Shown here: positions 43,841-55,424 of the stretch, piece after piece
Layout: each line of letters opens with the position of its first letter
How positions within the stretch are numbered: the stretch's first letter is position 1
From: Limnanthes douglasii subsp. nivea
Lineage: Eukaryota; Streptophyta; Magnoliopsida; Brassicales; Limnanthaceae
Assembly (NCBI GenBank): GCA_036936605.1
Contig: JAUPFV010000001.1
Span: forward strand, 244,526,925-244,590,924
Direction of reading: 5' to 3'
DNA length: 64,000 nt
The notes under the pieces: generated by a model
Told to the model about the DNA's origin: nothing
The model's database searches: none
The model's input: the letters and a program-made list of their open reading frames with translations, nothing else
Position numbers and translations under genes: made by a program

Positions 43841-43859
43841 TGGCACCGTCTGTGGGAAC
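43841..43859 (+). promoter_or_regulatory. Primer-binding site of the second Tat/Athila-type element
   Basis: TGGCACCGTCTGTGGGAAC is one base away from the TGGCGCCGTCTGTGGGAA wording common at the PBS of plant Tat and Athila elements. Confidence 0.8.
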
Positions 43860-43952
43860 GATTTGGTACCCGAAATCATCTTTCAAAACCTATTTAAAAT
43901 TTTGAAAGAAAAAAAGATGAAAATTTAAGGAGATTTAGACATTAATAATGAC

Positions 43953-44660
43953 TTGGTAATTGGAAAAGATTTTGAAGAGAATCCTACGAAAAATAATATA
44001 GAAATTGATCAACAGCATGATGATCAGCATGCTGGTGAAGTTTTAGAAGAATCCATGTTAGTTGCTCAGAGAAATGAGTTATTGGAGGAAATTGAAAGGT
44101 TAAATTATGAGAGAGATGCAACAATAGCTTCTAAGAAAATCCGGTCTGAAATCCAAAGAGAAATGAGACTGAGAAAGATGGGTCAGACCACTATCATTGG
44201 ATCCACAAGGACAGGTATCAAAGACATCATCGTTATTCTCCGAGGAATAAGTTAAAGCCAATGTACATGTATGAATCGACTGAATCAAGTGATTATTCAC
44301 TTTATGATTCTAGTGAATCTTTTTCAGAAATGGAGTATCACAGAAAGAATTATTTTAGAAAGAAATATTAGAAAAGACATAGAAAAGAGCATCGATCAGG
44401 TCACCGGATAATGTTGTGAATGTTCGGAATCAATCAGGAAGTCAAAATTTCAAATATTGTGTAAGTAATCAATACACAGCTCCTTTCGAGGAAGGTCTTT
44501 ATGCGATGGCTCATGAGGGTTCAAGAGCTAACGTTTACAAAGCGGGCCATAATTGGAGGTCTTACTTTTGATGATAACGATAAGTTGTTGTGCATGGATT
44601 TCTCTCGGACTTTTAAAAGAGTTGCTTCAAAATGAATCTGGTTTATCATATTCAATTGTT
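43953..44660 (+). pseudogene. gag N-terminal remnant of the second Tat-like element
   Basis: Starting 94 bp after the PBS, 100 codons are open (43953-44255) and code a charged, helix-prone segment (QRNELLEEIERLNYERDATI, SEIQREMRLRKMG). Further broken pieces follow (SDYSLYDSSESFSEMEYH, ~44284-44340; LTFTKRAIIGGLTFDDNDKL, ~44530-44590) that resemble a gag core. The rest of this element is not found in the window, so it is a 5' fragment. Confidence 0.55.
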
Positions 44661-44699
44661 CGGACAATTGTTTAAAAAGATTTTTCATAGAGAATGTGT

Positions 44700-45960
44700 A
44701 AATCGAGAAACCAACATATACAATGTATAAGACTATAACCAATATATTAAAGTGGCTAAGATCTAATATTAAATCTAACGTTCTACTATCGTTTTTATCT
44801 CAAATAAGTATGTGCAAAATTATACACATGTGACTTGTCCAAATTAATATTTTGATCTTATTCATATCTATAATACGACATAAATCCTCTAACCATCTTA
44901 TGATTTTAAATATCTCTATTATAAAAAAATCATTAGCATAAGGTGATTGAGATATTATTATAGTTATTTTAAAAACTATAAATTAATAAGTAACCAATTT
45001 TCATTAACATGAGTATCTTATTTGTTTATAATGTTTTATTAGTATTAAGACATGTATTTAAGTTTATATGATGCCTATATTTGTGATATATACCGTTTTA
45101 GATAATAGATAAATATATGATTCTGTTTATTTTTCTTATCTTTTTACATGTGTATACAGTTTAGATGAAGATTCATATGCATATCTTGTATGGATGAGGT
45201 ATTATCATGCATTGACGAGACAATTATGATATGATCATTGCATACATGAGTGGTCATGTATCGAATATGTGCTGTCCTATATAGATGATGTCTTGTGTGG
45301 ACGAGGTGTGAATTTTTATTGATGATGTCTTGTGAGGATGATACATATGATTTGATTCATACATCATTGTGTACATTAGTGGTCATGTGAGGATAATGTC
45401 ATGTGTAAAAAAGGAATCTACGATTTGATCATGCATTATTTTAAACATGATTAGTAAGTTAAAAAAATCACCAATCATACAAAATTAAATAGTAGAACAT
45501 GAACAAATAAAAAATAATATAATAAGAAAACAACACACTTTATATAACAACAAATTTTATTGTTTGTTTCTACTAAATAATTTTATTACTTCTTATATAA
45601 TAGTCTTTATTTAGGCCATCCTATGCTAGTTGTCCTTTGCTATTTTTGTTTTTAAGACGTCTTTGTGACTTTTGAAAGTATTAGGTATGAATTTTGTAGT
45701 GTCAATCCATACTATGCCATGCATGCTTTCGTACTGTTTTTTTTGTCGTTGTTGTGGTATGGACGAGGATTTATAACTATGCATATTGGGTTGATTAGAA
45801 GATGGCATGATTTTGGTGAGGCAAGGCATGTATAGCTTCGAGGGATGATCTATGAGGGCGAACCTTCTTGGTTGGGGGCCTTAGTTTTAATATAAGAGAA
45901 TGAGGTCGCTTACTTAAGCGACTCTGTCTTGATATTGCTTTTGTAGATGGGTTAAGGAGA
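44700..45960. other. AT-rich DNA with GATGATGTCTTGTG-type short repeats
   Basis: No supported gene. Around 45130-45440, the words GTGGTCATGT, GATGATGTC and CATACAT recur irregularly. The 67-codon minus-strand frame at 45626-45829 lacks any recognisable feature. Confidence 0.45.
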
Positions 45961-45989
45961 AGGAGTCTCTCAAGAGGAAAAACTCTCTG

Positions 45990-46330
45990 TAACTTGGTAT
46001 TTTCCCAAGTTAGGGTATGAGGGGTTTCTCATTGGAGCGACCCCTCTATAACTTGACATTTTACAAGTGAGAATATATGGGGTCGCTCTTGAGCGACCAT
46101 TCTATAAATTTATATTTTACGGAGTTAAGGTTGGAGGGGCCGCTTAGTGTAGCGATACTTTTATAACTTAGTTGTTTTCTTAGGGATGATATGAGATTTT
46201 GCTCAAAAGAGCGACCACTCTATAACTTGGTAGTTTACCAAAAATGGTTACTCAGTTGAGAGACCCTTTTATAGCTTAGTATTATGTCAAGTTACGATAT
46301 GAGGGGCCATTTGGTGAAGCGGTCATTCAG
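45990..46330. repeat. ~59-bp tandem repeats with GGTCGCTC/GAGCGACC hairpins
   Basis: TAACTTGGTATTTT-like words start at 45990, 46049, 46105, 46164, 46223 and 46272 (spacing 59, 56, 59, 59 and 49). Each unit also has a GAGGGGTCGCTC..GAGCGACC element that can fold as a hairpin, clearest at 46079-46098. Looser copies extend on both sides (45900-46450). Confidence 0.8.
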
Positions 46331-46449
46331 GGGAGTGACCTATCTATATTTTGTGTTTGGCCAATAGTGAGAGAGGGATGGATCACTTCATAAAGTGTTT
46401 TTTGCCAATAATGGGGAGAAATGGGTCGCTCGTGTGAGAGAGGGATGGA

Positions 46450-47399
46450 TTTCATACGAGTAATCTCTCCCACTCCATTTCATGGTGGCGAGCTAATTAA
46501 GTATTCCTCGATCATTTATCTCAACAACGATAATTGAAAAATAGAAGGGGTCGTGCCTCCACCATTCTTCCAAATGTGACTTCTGAAAATAACTTTATAG
46601 TTTCCTACTTAATTTAATTTTAAAGTGATTGCTGAAATGAATTTTCAACTTCTTAATTATTCAACTTTGTTTTCCTGTCACGTGTGAGTCGACATGTGAC
46701 TTTTGGGTTTCCCTTTCTTTCATATATATATTTGTTCTCATTTTATCATTTTACCTTCACTTTCATCTCGGGTTTCTCTCACTAAACATTTAAATTTCTC
46801 TCTCTAAAATTATATGTTCTCCCATTTTAGAAGGATTTCATATCTTGGTGTTGTTATTTGTGCATCTCCGTCCTTATCCGGTATAGGTCCACTCGTTTAA
46901 TTTTACTTTTTTCCTTATAATGAAGGAGGTTGTAGAATTAGGGTCGCGTTTATTAATAGTTTAATTTTTCTTACCGCTATATGACATAGAAATAACTCAA
47001 TTTTCATGGCTTCGAACATGTCATTAACTTCTATCTTTAATAGCTTACAATGCTATTTATTTATTTTGTAACCAACAAAAGTTTATCGCAGTGGTTTTTA
47101 GAACCAAATTCAATCTTCTTCGATTTGTTCTCTTGCAAAACAAACAAGACTGTTCCATACTCTAAAGTAGTCGATATAAGATTTTTTATTTTATTTTATA
47201 ACTCGTACAATGATATTTTTTTTACAAATGAACACAATATATAATATGATATGTCGTTAACATGGTTTCACCCTCACAACTTAATAAGAAATTTAAAGCT
47301 AACTAATCTAACTAATATAGAATAATACATTTCAATTAATGTTATATTTTCATACTTAGTTAATTCATATTGTTCTGGTATAAATGAAGCTAAATATTG
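46450..47399. other. Non-coding DNA, no supported gene
   Basis: Bases 46720-46840 have a leader-like look (TATATATATTTG then CTCTCACTAAAC and CTCTCTCTAAA), but no gene follows. The rest is AT-rich. It may include more of the fossil copia element to the right. Confidence 0.4.
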
Positions 47400-48500
47400 A
47401 TGGATTATCTTATACTCTTCACAAAAACAGAAACATTATTTAAAAAAGTAGTCATTGTCTCCAACGTTATTTATAATTTTAATCTTACTCTCAAATTGAT
47501 TTTAAACCTTCAATTTGGGTAGTTTAAATGAACTTGAAACGCATACTTTGTTCTTAAGAAAAGTGGTATAAATATATATAAAATAGTCATCTATAAAAGT
47601 TATAACATATCATTTATCATCATAGGTCAAGAAACCCTTTAATCTCATCAATCAATATGAATTAATTTTAACAAAATTGTACATATTTGTAAATACTTTT
47701 ACAACACTTATTTATCATTTTTTATTCTACATATACTTTATATTTATTATATGGACATATTTTAAAATTCATAAGTCATGTTTAACTATATTTTGAATTT
47801 TACTATAGCTAACACGAGTAAGTCTACCATGGCATAACATATAATCATAATGCACACAAGAGTTTAGTTTAGTAGAATTTTACATGGACCAAATTCTGAC
47901 TTTTTCTAAAATATCCTCATATAGAAGATTTTTATTCATGTCTAAAACATATTGGATATTTCTATGTATTATATTTTTACCACTTGTAAACATCAGTCTA
48001 ACATCTTTCCGACCTTTTAGTTTTGACTTATTGATGTTACTCGTCTACATATCATGTGCATCACCTCATTCTTAAAATTTATTAAATAAAGATTTAACAT
48101 AAGCAATATATACCAAAGTACATGTGTTGTACCACCATCCAAAATATTTGTTATTTACGATATTGATTTATGTCATCATTGTCACAATCCATTATTTAAT
48201 GAACTTTAAACTTTCATTCTTCTTTTGAAGTTCATAATATCTTATAAAGTATCTATTTTTTCGCAAACATAACCATTCTCATTGGTTTTCTTGAAACTTG
48301 TTTTGTTTCTTATACCAATTTCATTAAAAACGTGTTCTATTTATATTATGTTGCATTAATACTTTTTGGATTTTTCTATTTTAGAATTTTTATCCATATT
48401 ATCTTTTACACGTGATTATTCCTTCACCTTGTGACATTTTAAAATTCTCTAGAATGTATGCTTTCCAAATTGGTGAAAATATATTTTTCGCTAGTATTCG
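47400..48500 (-). pseudogene. Fossil Ty1/copia pol (GAG-pre-integrase and integrase)
   Basis: No long frame survives, but conceptual minus-strand pieces appear in copia order: a decayed zinc-knuckle zone (~48350-48200), a GAG-pre-integrase piece NSTKLNSCVHYDYMLCHGRL (~47880-47820; compare the usual LWHxRLGH), integrase GFLTYDD and YVITFIDDY (~47640-47590), and KVENQFESKIKIINNVGDND (~47500-47440; the usual KIKxIRSDNGGE site is degenerate). It is far older than the copia element at 58.7-63.6 kb, and its LTRs were not found. Confidence 0.7.
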
Positions 48501-49200
48501 AAGAAGATGTGCTTATCTATTAATAATCTAACTTGAAATGCATACGGAAATGTAACTTTAGAGAACATAAAATTATATATGATTAGTTGAAAATTGTAAA
48601 ATTGTAAAATTGAAAAAACTAACATCAACGAGTTGAAATAAAATTATATACATTTCATATCTACACATATTGTATGTGTAGATATATAAATTTATTGATC
48701 GATTATGTTTTATGATCAATTTATATTTAAAATATTGATAATATTATTATTAGTTAATTTGAGTTGATTGCGAGTTTTAATTGTTTTCGCCATGTTTATT
48801 TTCTTGAAGTGAACATCTTTGCACTAAAATAAAATACTGAATAATCGTAAGCAAAAAAATGATCAAGTCTAATTAAACAGATATTTCACTTTTATTTTTT
48901 TATTTTTTTTCGATCATCTCGCAAGTACGAAGGATTACTGATAAAGGTGGAATTGGTTCAACCGACCTATTTAATTCGCAAAAGGTATAAAAACCCAACA
49001 AATTGTATCTAAAACATTGAAGAGAAGCATCAAACAAAAAATACATTCTTTATCATAAAACATTGTAGCATCGAGAATTTAATGCTATGAACTAAAATCA
49101 ACTATCTTATATTGTCACTTGGTCTCATTCTTATGAATATGAGATGAAAATATATAAAACTATTTGGAGAATAATATATAAATATTTATAATACAGTATA
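48500..49200. other. AT-rich DNA, no supported gene
   Basis: Only short local repeats (AAAATTGTAAAATTG at ~48592-48615). Confidence 0.45.
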
Positions 49201-49207
49201 TTATTTT

Positions 49208-50470
49208 AGGATAAGTTACCAATAACCATTTGAGAAAGATTAAAAGTACCAATAACCACCGATATATTCAAGTTTACCAATAACCGCATGCAATATAAAA
49301 TCTATCAACAATAGTCTTTCGGTATAAAAACAGAAAAATCAAGGGGTATTATGTCTGTCGTTATTTTTAAGCTTCAAAACCCCATATATTTCAAACCCTA
49401 ACTCAAAAAAGTATTCTAAAAGCACATATATTTCTATTTTTAAAGACGAGCAAAATAAAATTCATTAGAAATATTTTTTGAGGATTTTTGTTTTTTTTAC
49501 TTATTTTCGTTACCAAATAACAGGTTAATTACGTAATTTGAACACAATTGCTTTTTAGAAACCATATTACACGTAAGGAGAACACGGTTTTTTTATTGAC
49601 TTATTTTGCAACCAAAATTCTATTTACGCAACTTTTTCTCATATTTACGTAACATATTTTGCACGTAATTACGCAACTGGAACAAAATTTATTTTTAAAA
49701 ATCAAAGTACTATTTATGCAACTATTTTTTATTTACACAACTCATTTGCACATAATTTCGCAACTCAAAATAATTACTTTTTTCACAACAAAATAGTAGT
49801 CAATTACACAACTGGAAAAAATTGTTTTTTCACAACCAAAGTACACATAATTTTACAGCTAGAACACAATTTTTTTAGACTAATTTCGCAAACCGATTAA
49901 TCTTATTTTCAAAATCAAATGCAATAAAAATAAAAAGTATATTTAATAGGTCTAGTGTTGGTCATCTTAAAAAAATAAAATAAAATGGTATTTTCGGATT
50001 TTTTTTAATCTATTGTTTGAAATATATGACATTTAAAAAATAAAAAACTAGAGAAAGGAAATTGTTAAGTGTTTTTGGATAAAAATTACCATTTGTCCTC
50101 CATATTTTTCGTTTGTCTCAAACTAGTCCATTTCGTTCACTTTTGTTTTCTTAGCAGTCCTTCACGTTTTAATATTTTACATGTTTAGTTCTCCACACTT
50201 GCAATTGCTGAGGAGCCTCTAGGTAATAGCTCTTAAGCAATCGCATTCGCACTCGTGGAGACTAAACATGCAAAATTTTAAACCTGGAGAACTATTGAAA
50301 AACCAAAATGAAAAAAAACTAGTTTGAAATAAACGTGAAACATGAAGACTAGTGCTGATTTTTAATCGATATATTGGTATTAATTGAAAGTTATATCGGT
50401 ACTTAAGCTCTAAAATTATGTGGTTATTTATATTTCCTCAACTTTTAAAAAATTATTGGTAAATAATTTT
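49208..50470. mobile_element. Possible MULE-like or foldback element remnant
   Basis: The left edge (GATAAGTTACCAATAACC) and the inverted right edge (AAATTATTTACCAATAA) share TACCAATAA words and further ACCGATATA and TACCAATA words inward, like degenerate long TIRs. The flanks TATTATTTT and TTTTATTTT could be a 9-bp TSD with one mismatch, but AT-richness makes this weak. The interior has CGCAACT-type motifs (49500-49900) and a foldback MITE. Confidence 0.35.
50089..50358. mobile_element. Foldback MITE (~270 bp)
   Basis: The left arm (~50093-50207: TTTGTCTCAAACTAGTCC, TTTACATGTTTAGTTCTCCAC, CAATTGC) is mirrored by the right arm (~50238-50355: GCAATCGCATTC, TGGAGACTAAACATGCAAAA, AACTAGTTTGAAATAAACG). 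The molecule would fold nearly end to end with a ~30-nt loop. No coding. The exact ends and TSD were not fixed. Confidence 0.7.
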
Positions 50471-51171
50471 ATTTTTGGAGGGTTATCCATTATTCTATTA
50501 TCCAAACTTTTAAATTAAACCTACAATATAAAAATCGCAAATTTTATTATACCTAATATAATATTATTTTTTCAATATTTTTAATTTAATTTTATATCTG
50601 AACTCCAAGTTTATGGATCAACCAAGTTTTATAATCGACTTAAATTTAAATAATAATAATAATAATAATTAATCAATTAATCACAGTGGGAGTTTTCATT
50701 TTATTCCCTATCCATTTTCTTTTTAGTGAACAACTTCGCACAAAAAAATAGTGAATAAGCATAAGCAAAGAATTATGGCTTTCTTTCTCTTCACTTAAAT
50801 TCTTTCTCCCTTTAGTGTTGGAGTTGAGTTATAAACTTAGCACTGAAAAAATTCATTACAAATGGATTAAGGCACTTTCTCTCTAAAAAATAGTACCTTT
50901 GATTTTAAACATCATCCATATAATTCTCACTCATCATTTTTGTTGCTTAAAGCATTCTTGCTTTTTCCCTTATCCTCTCCCTATCTTAGAAATTTCAAAC
51001 ACCCAAACAAGAGAAAATTGATATAAAGCAAAAATAAAATTGAGAAAATGAAACCATCATAAATTCAATCTTGAACAGACAGACAAAAATTTAATAGCCA
51101 TAAAAAAAGAGAACCACTATAAGAAAAAGAAAAGAAAAAAACTGTCCAAGACACAAGTTACAACTTCTTTC
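50471..51171 (+). promoter_or_regulatory. Upstream region and 5' UTR of the TCP gene
   Basis: An (AAT)n run lies at 50650-50670. CT-rich leader-like stretches (TTTCTCTCTAAAAAATAG, ~50876-50893; CCCTTATCCTCTCCC, ~50968-50982) and A-rich DNA precede the ATG. No single TATA box is convincing. The transposon fringe ends about 700 bp upstream of the ATG, so the promoter is short or includes MITE sequence. Confidence 0.45.
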
Positions 51172-52326
51172 ATGGAAGGCGGAGGTGATGATCAACATCA
51201 GCTGCACCGCACCGGCCACCACCACCATTCTAATTTCCCATTCCAATTACTCGAAAAGAAAGAAGACGAACCTTACCCCTCCACTTTTCCTCTCTCTTCC
51301 ACCACCCAACAAGCGCAACAACAAACTTCAACCACCGTTATATCACCAGAAACCTCAAAAAAACCACCACCTAAACGCGCGTCAACGAAAGACCGTCACA
51401 CAAAAGTAGATGGCCGTGGCCGGAGAATCCGCATGCCAGCCTTATGTGCAGCAAGGGTTTTCCAGCTCACAAGAGAACTAGGTCATAAATCCGACGGCGA
51501 AACAATAGAATGGCTTCTCCAGCAAGCAGAGCCGTCAGTCATAGCCGCCACCGGTACCGGGACAATTCCGGCAAACTTTACATCACTCAATATCTCCCTC
51601 CGTAGCTCCGGCTCCTCCATGTCGTTCCCTTCTCACTTCCGCTCCTCAGCTTCCACTGCCTACAACCCTAACCCTAACCCTAACCCAACTATATCATCGT
51701 TATTACAACAAAGAACCGCCAGTCACCACACCGGTGGTGGTCGAACAACCCTCTTCACCGGTCATGACTCCGTTGGTCCAACCACATCGTTTCTAAATTT
51801 CCAGTCACCTAACCTAAAAACCGAAACCGGTTCTTCGGAGGAAACCGAAGAGAGTTTGTTTAAAAAGAGCAGAACTAATGAGTCAAACTCGAACTCGAAC
51901 TACCAACTGGGAAACTACATGCTACAGTCTTGTACTAGTGGTTCAATTGGTCCGATTAGTACAGGTAATTTTTGGATGCTGGCTCCTGGATCTGTTACAA
52001 ACACCGGTACTCTAACTACGGCCACCACAACTACTAGTGATCAAGCTATATGGGCTTTTCCTAATAACAACTTATATAGAGGTCCGGTTTCAAGCGGATT
52101 ACATTTTATGAACTTTGCGGCGGCGCCGATGGCGTTAATGCCCGGTCAACAGCTCGGACCGACTATTTTTAACCACGGTAATAATGGTGAAGGCCATTTC
52201 AATATTTTATCGGGTTTAAATCCGTACGGTCGAGTAAATTCCGATGCTGACGTGTCGGGTTCTCATGGTAGCCAGTCTCAAAGAGATGGAGGAGCTTGTG
52301 ATGACCGACGTGAAAGGATTGAATAA
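51172..52326 (+). CDS. Class I TCP transcription factor, TCP14/TCP15-like
   Basis: This is an intact, intronless 384-residue protein. Residues ~67-124 form the TCP basic helix-loop-helix domain ([20 protein letters not shown], then [20 protein letters not shown] and [10 protein letters not shown]), which binds GTGGGNCC-type DNA. The short basic region and the following [20 protein letters not shown] mark class I (PCF) proteins and are closest to TCP14/TCP15. The N-terminus is His- and Gln-rich, the middle has an NPNPNPNP run, and the C-terminal part keeps [20 protein letters not shown] as in that group. Such proteins act in the nucleus on cell proliferation, gibberellin and immunity genes. 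The start is the first ATG in a clean upstream region. It is the only intact host gene in the window. Confidence 0.96.
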   Translation: MEGGGDDQHQLHRTGHHHHSNFPFQLLEKKEDEPYPSTFPLSSTTQQAQQQTSTTVISPETSKKPPPKRASTKDRHTKVDGRGRRIRMPALCAARVFQLTRELGHKSDGETIEWLLQQAEPSVIAATGTGTIPANFTSLNISLRSSGSSMSFPSHFRSSASTAYNPNPNPNPTISSLLQQRTASHHTGGGRTTLFTGHDSVGPTTSFLNFQSPNLKTETGSSEETEESLFKKSRTNESNSNSNYQLGNYMLQSCTSGSIGPISTGNFWMLAPGSVTNTGTLTTATTTTSDQAIWAFPNNNLYRGPVSSGLHFMNFAAAPMALMPGQQLGPTIFNHGNNGEGHFNILSGLNPYGRVNSDADVSGSHGSQSQRDGGACDDRRERIE

Positions 52327-53628
52327 TGAAGAGAAGAAGAAAATAGTTTTTTTCTTTTCTCTTTTTTAATTGAATTTTGTAGTTTGATGTGTAACAATAG
52401 TAGTACACACGTGAGATTTTGTATTTGTTTATTTTTAGTTGACATTTGTGGTTTTTATTTATATGGAAGAAATGGTTATAAAAGTTTCGGTTTCGGGTGT
52501 GCTTGAATAGTAAATGGGGCTGAGGAGTGAAGAAATATTCTTCTAACTCGGTGCCTTGTTTTCTCTTTTTTGGTTATTATGGTTTATATTTACTGTTTGT
52601 TTTTGGAATTTGAGGAGTGGTGAGAAGTTTTTACTACGTCAATCATTTAAGATACTTGTATACAGATCAAAGATGGGCCCTATGTAGTTATCGGTTCCAG
52701 GTGGTGGCTCAGGTGGCGGGACCTGCTGTTTCTCTTTGCCTAAACCAAGGTCCACTCATACTGACATTAAAGGTGAATCATTCCTTTTTTGATTTTTCTT
52801 ATAATAAAATAGTACTACTACCATCTTCTTCTTTTTTGGGTAACTAAAACCACTCAATTAAAATCAAAGGGTCATACAGGTTCATGGGCACATTTCGGGC
52901 TACGAACCATTCTCAGCTATTAGAATAGACTGATCAGTAAATAAAGGTCGAGAGGTAAACAAGAAGAGGTAAGAAAAGATCAACAAATCCCACGTTTATC
53001 AAGTCACGATTGTATGACATTTATCAAAAATAAAATAAAAATTGAAACAATAATATACACAATTTGATCGAGATAAACTTAATTATAAGAATGTCAAAAA
53101 AAATAAAAGATAGAAATATACATGACTATATTTTTTCTAAAATAATAACTTCGATCATTTTCATTATTTAAATTTTAAAAAAAGTTATTTTTAGAATATA
53201 ACAAACTTCTACGTCAAATTATAATTAGAAAATTTGAATTTTGTATTTCAGAGAGATTTCCGTAAGAATAACTTTTTAATTTTTTTTTGGCAAATATGCA
53301 TTTTATTTTTGAAAATATTGCCTAGAAGAATAGAGGTGATCAATTTTTTTTTAAAAGATTATAATAATTTAAAATTTTATAAGTAAAGTCACAGCCATTT
53401 GAAAAACACATTTTCAGAGTATCTAACTTTTTCATAACATATCGTTTCTGATTTTGACGTGACCAGCCATGTTGATGGCAAATGTCCAACTATATAGTCA
53501 TTCAAATGATACAATACATTAGAGTTGATCATGATCAACCCCAAAGTGGTCGCGACCATCACATGTAACAAAGTTTTCAGAATGTTAACACTACCATGGG
53601 TGTGAGTATGCCGCACGAGCCTTGTAGT
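52327..53628. other. 3' UTR of the TCP gene and downstream intergenic DNA
   Basis: T-rich 3' UTR-like DNA runs to ~52600, without a canonical AATAAA. A less AT-rich patch at 52650-52770 (GATGGGCCCTATG, GGCGGGACCTGC) contains TGGGCC and GGGACC words. Beyond 52980 it is AT-rich with nothing recognisable. Confidence 0.45.
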
Positions 53629-53636
53629 GTCAAACT

Positions 53637-54053
53637 TAGAGATGGCAATGCGTCGTTAGCGGTCCGGATTCGGGCCGGTCCGCTTGAGCCTGCTTTTTTA
53701 TATTTGAGTCCGAATCCGGCCCGATCCGTTCCCGGACTCATATTTTCAAATCCGAACCCGTTCGCTAATGTCCGCCGGTCAATCCGGTCCGACCCGCGGA
53801 TATTATTTTTAATATTTTTTAAATATTTTTTAATTTATTTTAAATATATTAATTTATTTTTTAAATATATTATTTTTATATATATTTTATGATTTTCGAG
53901 CAGGAACGGATCGGACAAATTTGAAATCCAAACCCGACCCGACCCGGTTACGGATTACAATTTCTGAACCCGAACCCGGCCCGTTCTAAGTTCGGACCGG
54001 ACAAAACCTGGCCGGACCAAATCGTACCGGATAACACCCGAATTACCACCCTA
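53637..54053. mobile_element. hAT MITE (417 bp) with perfect 8-bp TSD
   Basis: The ends TAGAGATGGCAAT and, inverted, TAGGGTGGTAATTCGGG are imperfect TIRs. GTCAAACT flanks both sides (53629-53636 and 54054-54061), an exact 8-bp TSD. The arms are packed with CCGGTCCGGATT- and CCGAACCCG-type motifs in opposite orientation, around an AT-only centre (53800-53890). There is no coding capacity. Confidence 0.92.
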
Positions 54054-54061
54054 GTCAAACT

Positions 54062-54870
54062 CTATCCAAATATGTTTAATAGGTTGTCTCACCTATTTTG
54101 TTGAGCCGATTTTTATTTGTTGTTTTACTACTCTAATTATTTAAATTTTTCTTATGATCATCCACCTTCAATCAATATTTCTAATACTTTCTCGCATTAT
54201 CTTCTTAGCAAACAAAAGAGCAAGTAATTACAAATTTTAGTAGATAAAAGAGTAATAGGATTTTAAGTTTTAATAAATGTTGAAAATAATTTGAATATTG
54301 TAAATACTTTAATACACCATTATAATGTGTATAATAGTGTCTTTTGAATTTTGTAGGTTAATGAATCACACATAGAAAAAAGAACTATTATTAAAAAAAT
54401 AGTTAACAATTTTGATTTTTCTCCTAAATATTACTTTTGATTTTATTTTTTAAAACTTGTAAAATGTCTTCAAAGATATGATCTTGTTATATAGTATTTT
54501 CTTTTTAATATTTGTTTTTTGAATTTTTTAAAGTCTTTTTTACTTATTTTCGAGTTTCTAATTCAATTACCATTGAACAAGGTGAAAAGGATAAGAAATA
54601 TGGAGAAAACAAAAATTGTGAATAAAATGAAAGAAATACAAAATGAGTCATATCTTTAATGAATTTTTTAAATAATATTTATTTTATTTTTCAATTTGTT
54701 AAGATTAGTTGATATCTAATTTTTAAGTTTCTAATTCGATGGATAAAGAACACGATGAAAAAAAATATGAAAACGATAAAAATGATGAATAAAAGTGAAA
54801 AATAAAAAGTGAAAAATAAAAAGTGAAAAATAGGACCGCCAAGACCGTAACGATAACAAAGTATGACGTA
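54062..54870. other. AT-rich DNA with short repeats
   Basis: A 14-bp AGTGAAAAATAAAA unit is repeated three times near 54797-54838, and a loose ~180-bp duplication relates ~54548-54630 to ~54720-54800. The minus-strand Phe-rich frames here follow from the A-rich DNA. No gene. Confidence 0.5.
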
Positions 54871-54875
54871 GTTTT

Positions 54876-55105
54876 TGTAAGGAATATAGGTACCGCATAT
54901 TTCGTCTCCGTACATAAGTAAGAACAAACGATCTCCACACTAGTATGATATTGTCCGCTTTGGCACCCGAAGGTCCGTACGAGTTTGCTTGTGGTCCACT
55001 TCCAAATGGCCTCATACTAGTTGAGATATGTTCTTACTTATATACCACTGATCATTCCCATGTTAAACCGATGTTGGATGTGGGACTTTGGTTGACATCC
55101 TAACA
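54876..55105 (-). repeat. TRIM LTR copy 1 (230 bp)
   Basis: Full-length copy with start TGTAAGGAATATAGG and end CATCCTAACA. It contains the TGATATTGTCCGCTTTGG word at ~54948. Confidence 0.85.
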
Positions 55106-55424
55106 AATCCTCCTTTCGAACAAAGTATCATTTTAGCCTATTCTCAATTAACTTTCATCCGCCCACTCTAATCAGGTTGGGGCAACCTGACTGTTTACCC
55201 TTATATTAGAACATCACGATATTGTTCTTTAGCGCCACTCCAATCAAGGACCACCGTCTTGATACACTCCAATCAAGCCACACTTCTTAATAAGCCACAG
55301 ACACTCCGAACTAGGATCTCTAGAGCATATCATTCACATTGAGCACGGCTGATGGTTCATCATGTTTGACCTCCAAGAATTTCATCCACCATCGCATTTT
55401 GTTTGGATATGAAACTCTGATACC

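Noticed and set aside
45626..45829. 67-codon minus-strand frame as a small gene
   Set aside because: No start context, domain or composition bias; expected by chance in 64 kb.
51185..51409. 74-codon plus-strand frame inside the TCP gene
   Set aside because: Out-of-frame shadow of the TCP N-terminus.
51664..51686. Interstitial telomere repeat
   Set aside because: CCCTAA hexamers lie in frame in the TCP coding region; the typical plant telomere unit is CCCTAAA, so coincidence is more likely.
54691..55015. Three overlapping Phe/Tyr-rich minus-strand frames looking like membrane proteins
   Set aside because: The hydrophobicity comes from A-rich AGTGAAAAATAAAA repeats, and the frames run into the TRIM LTR.
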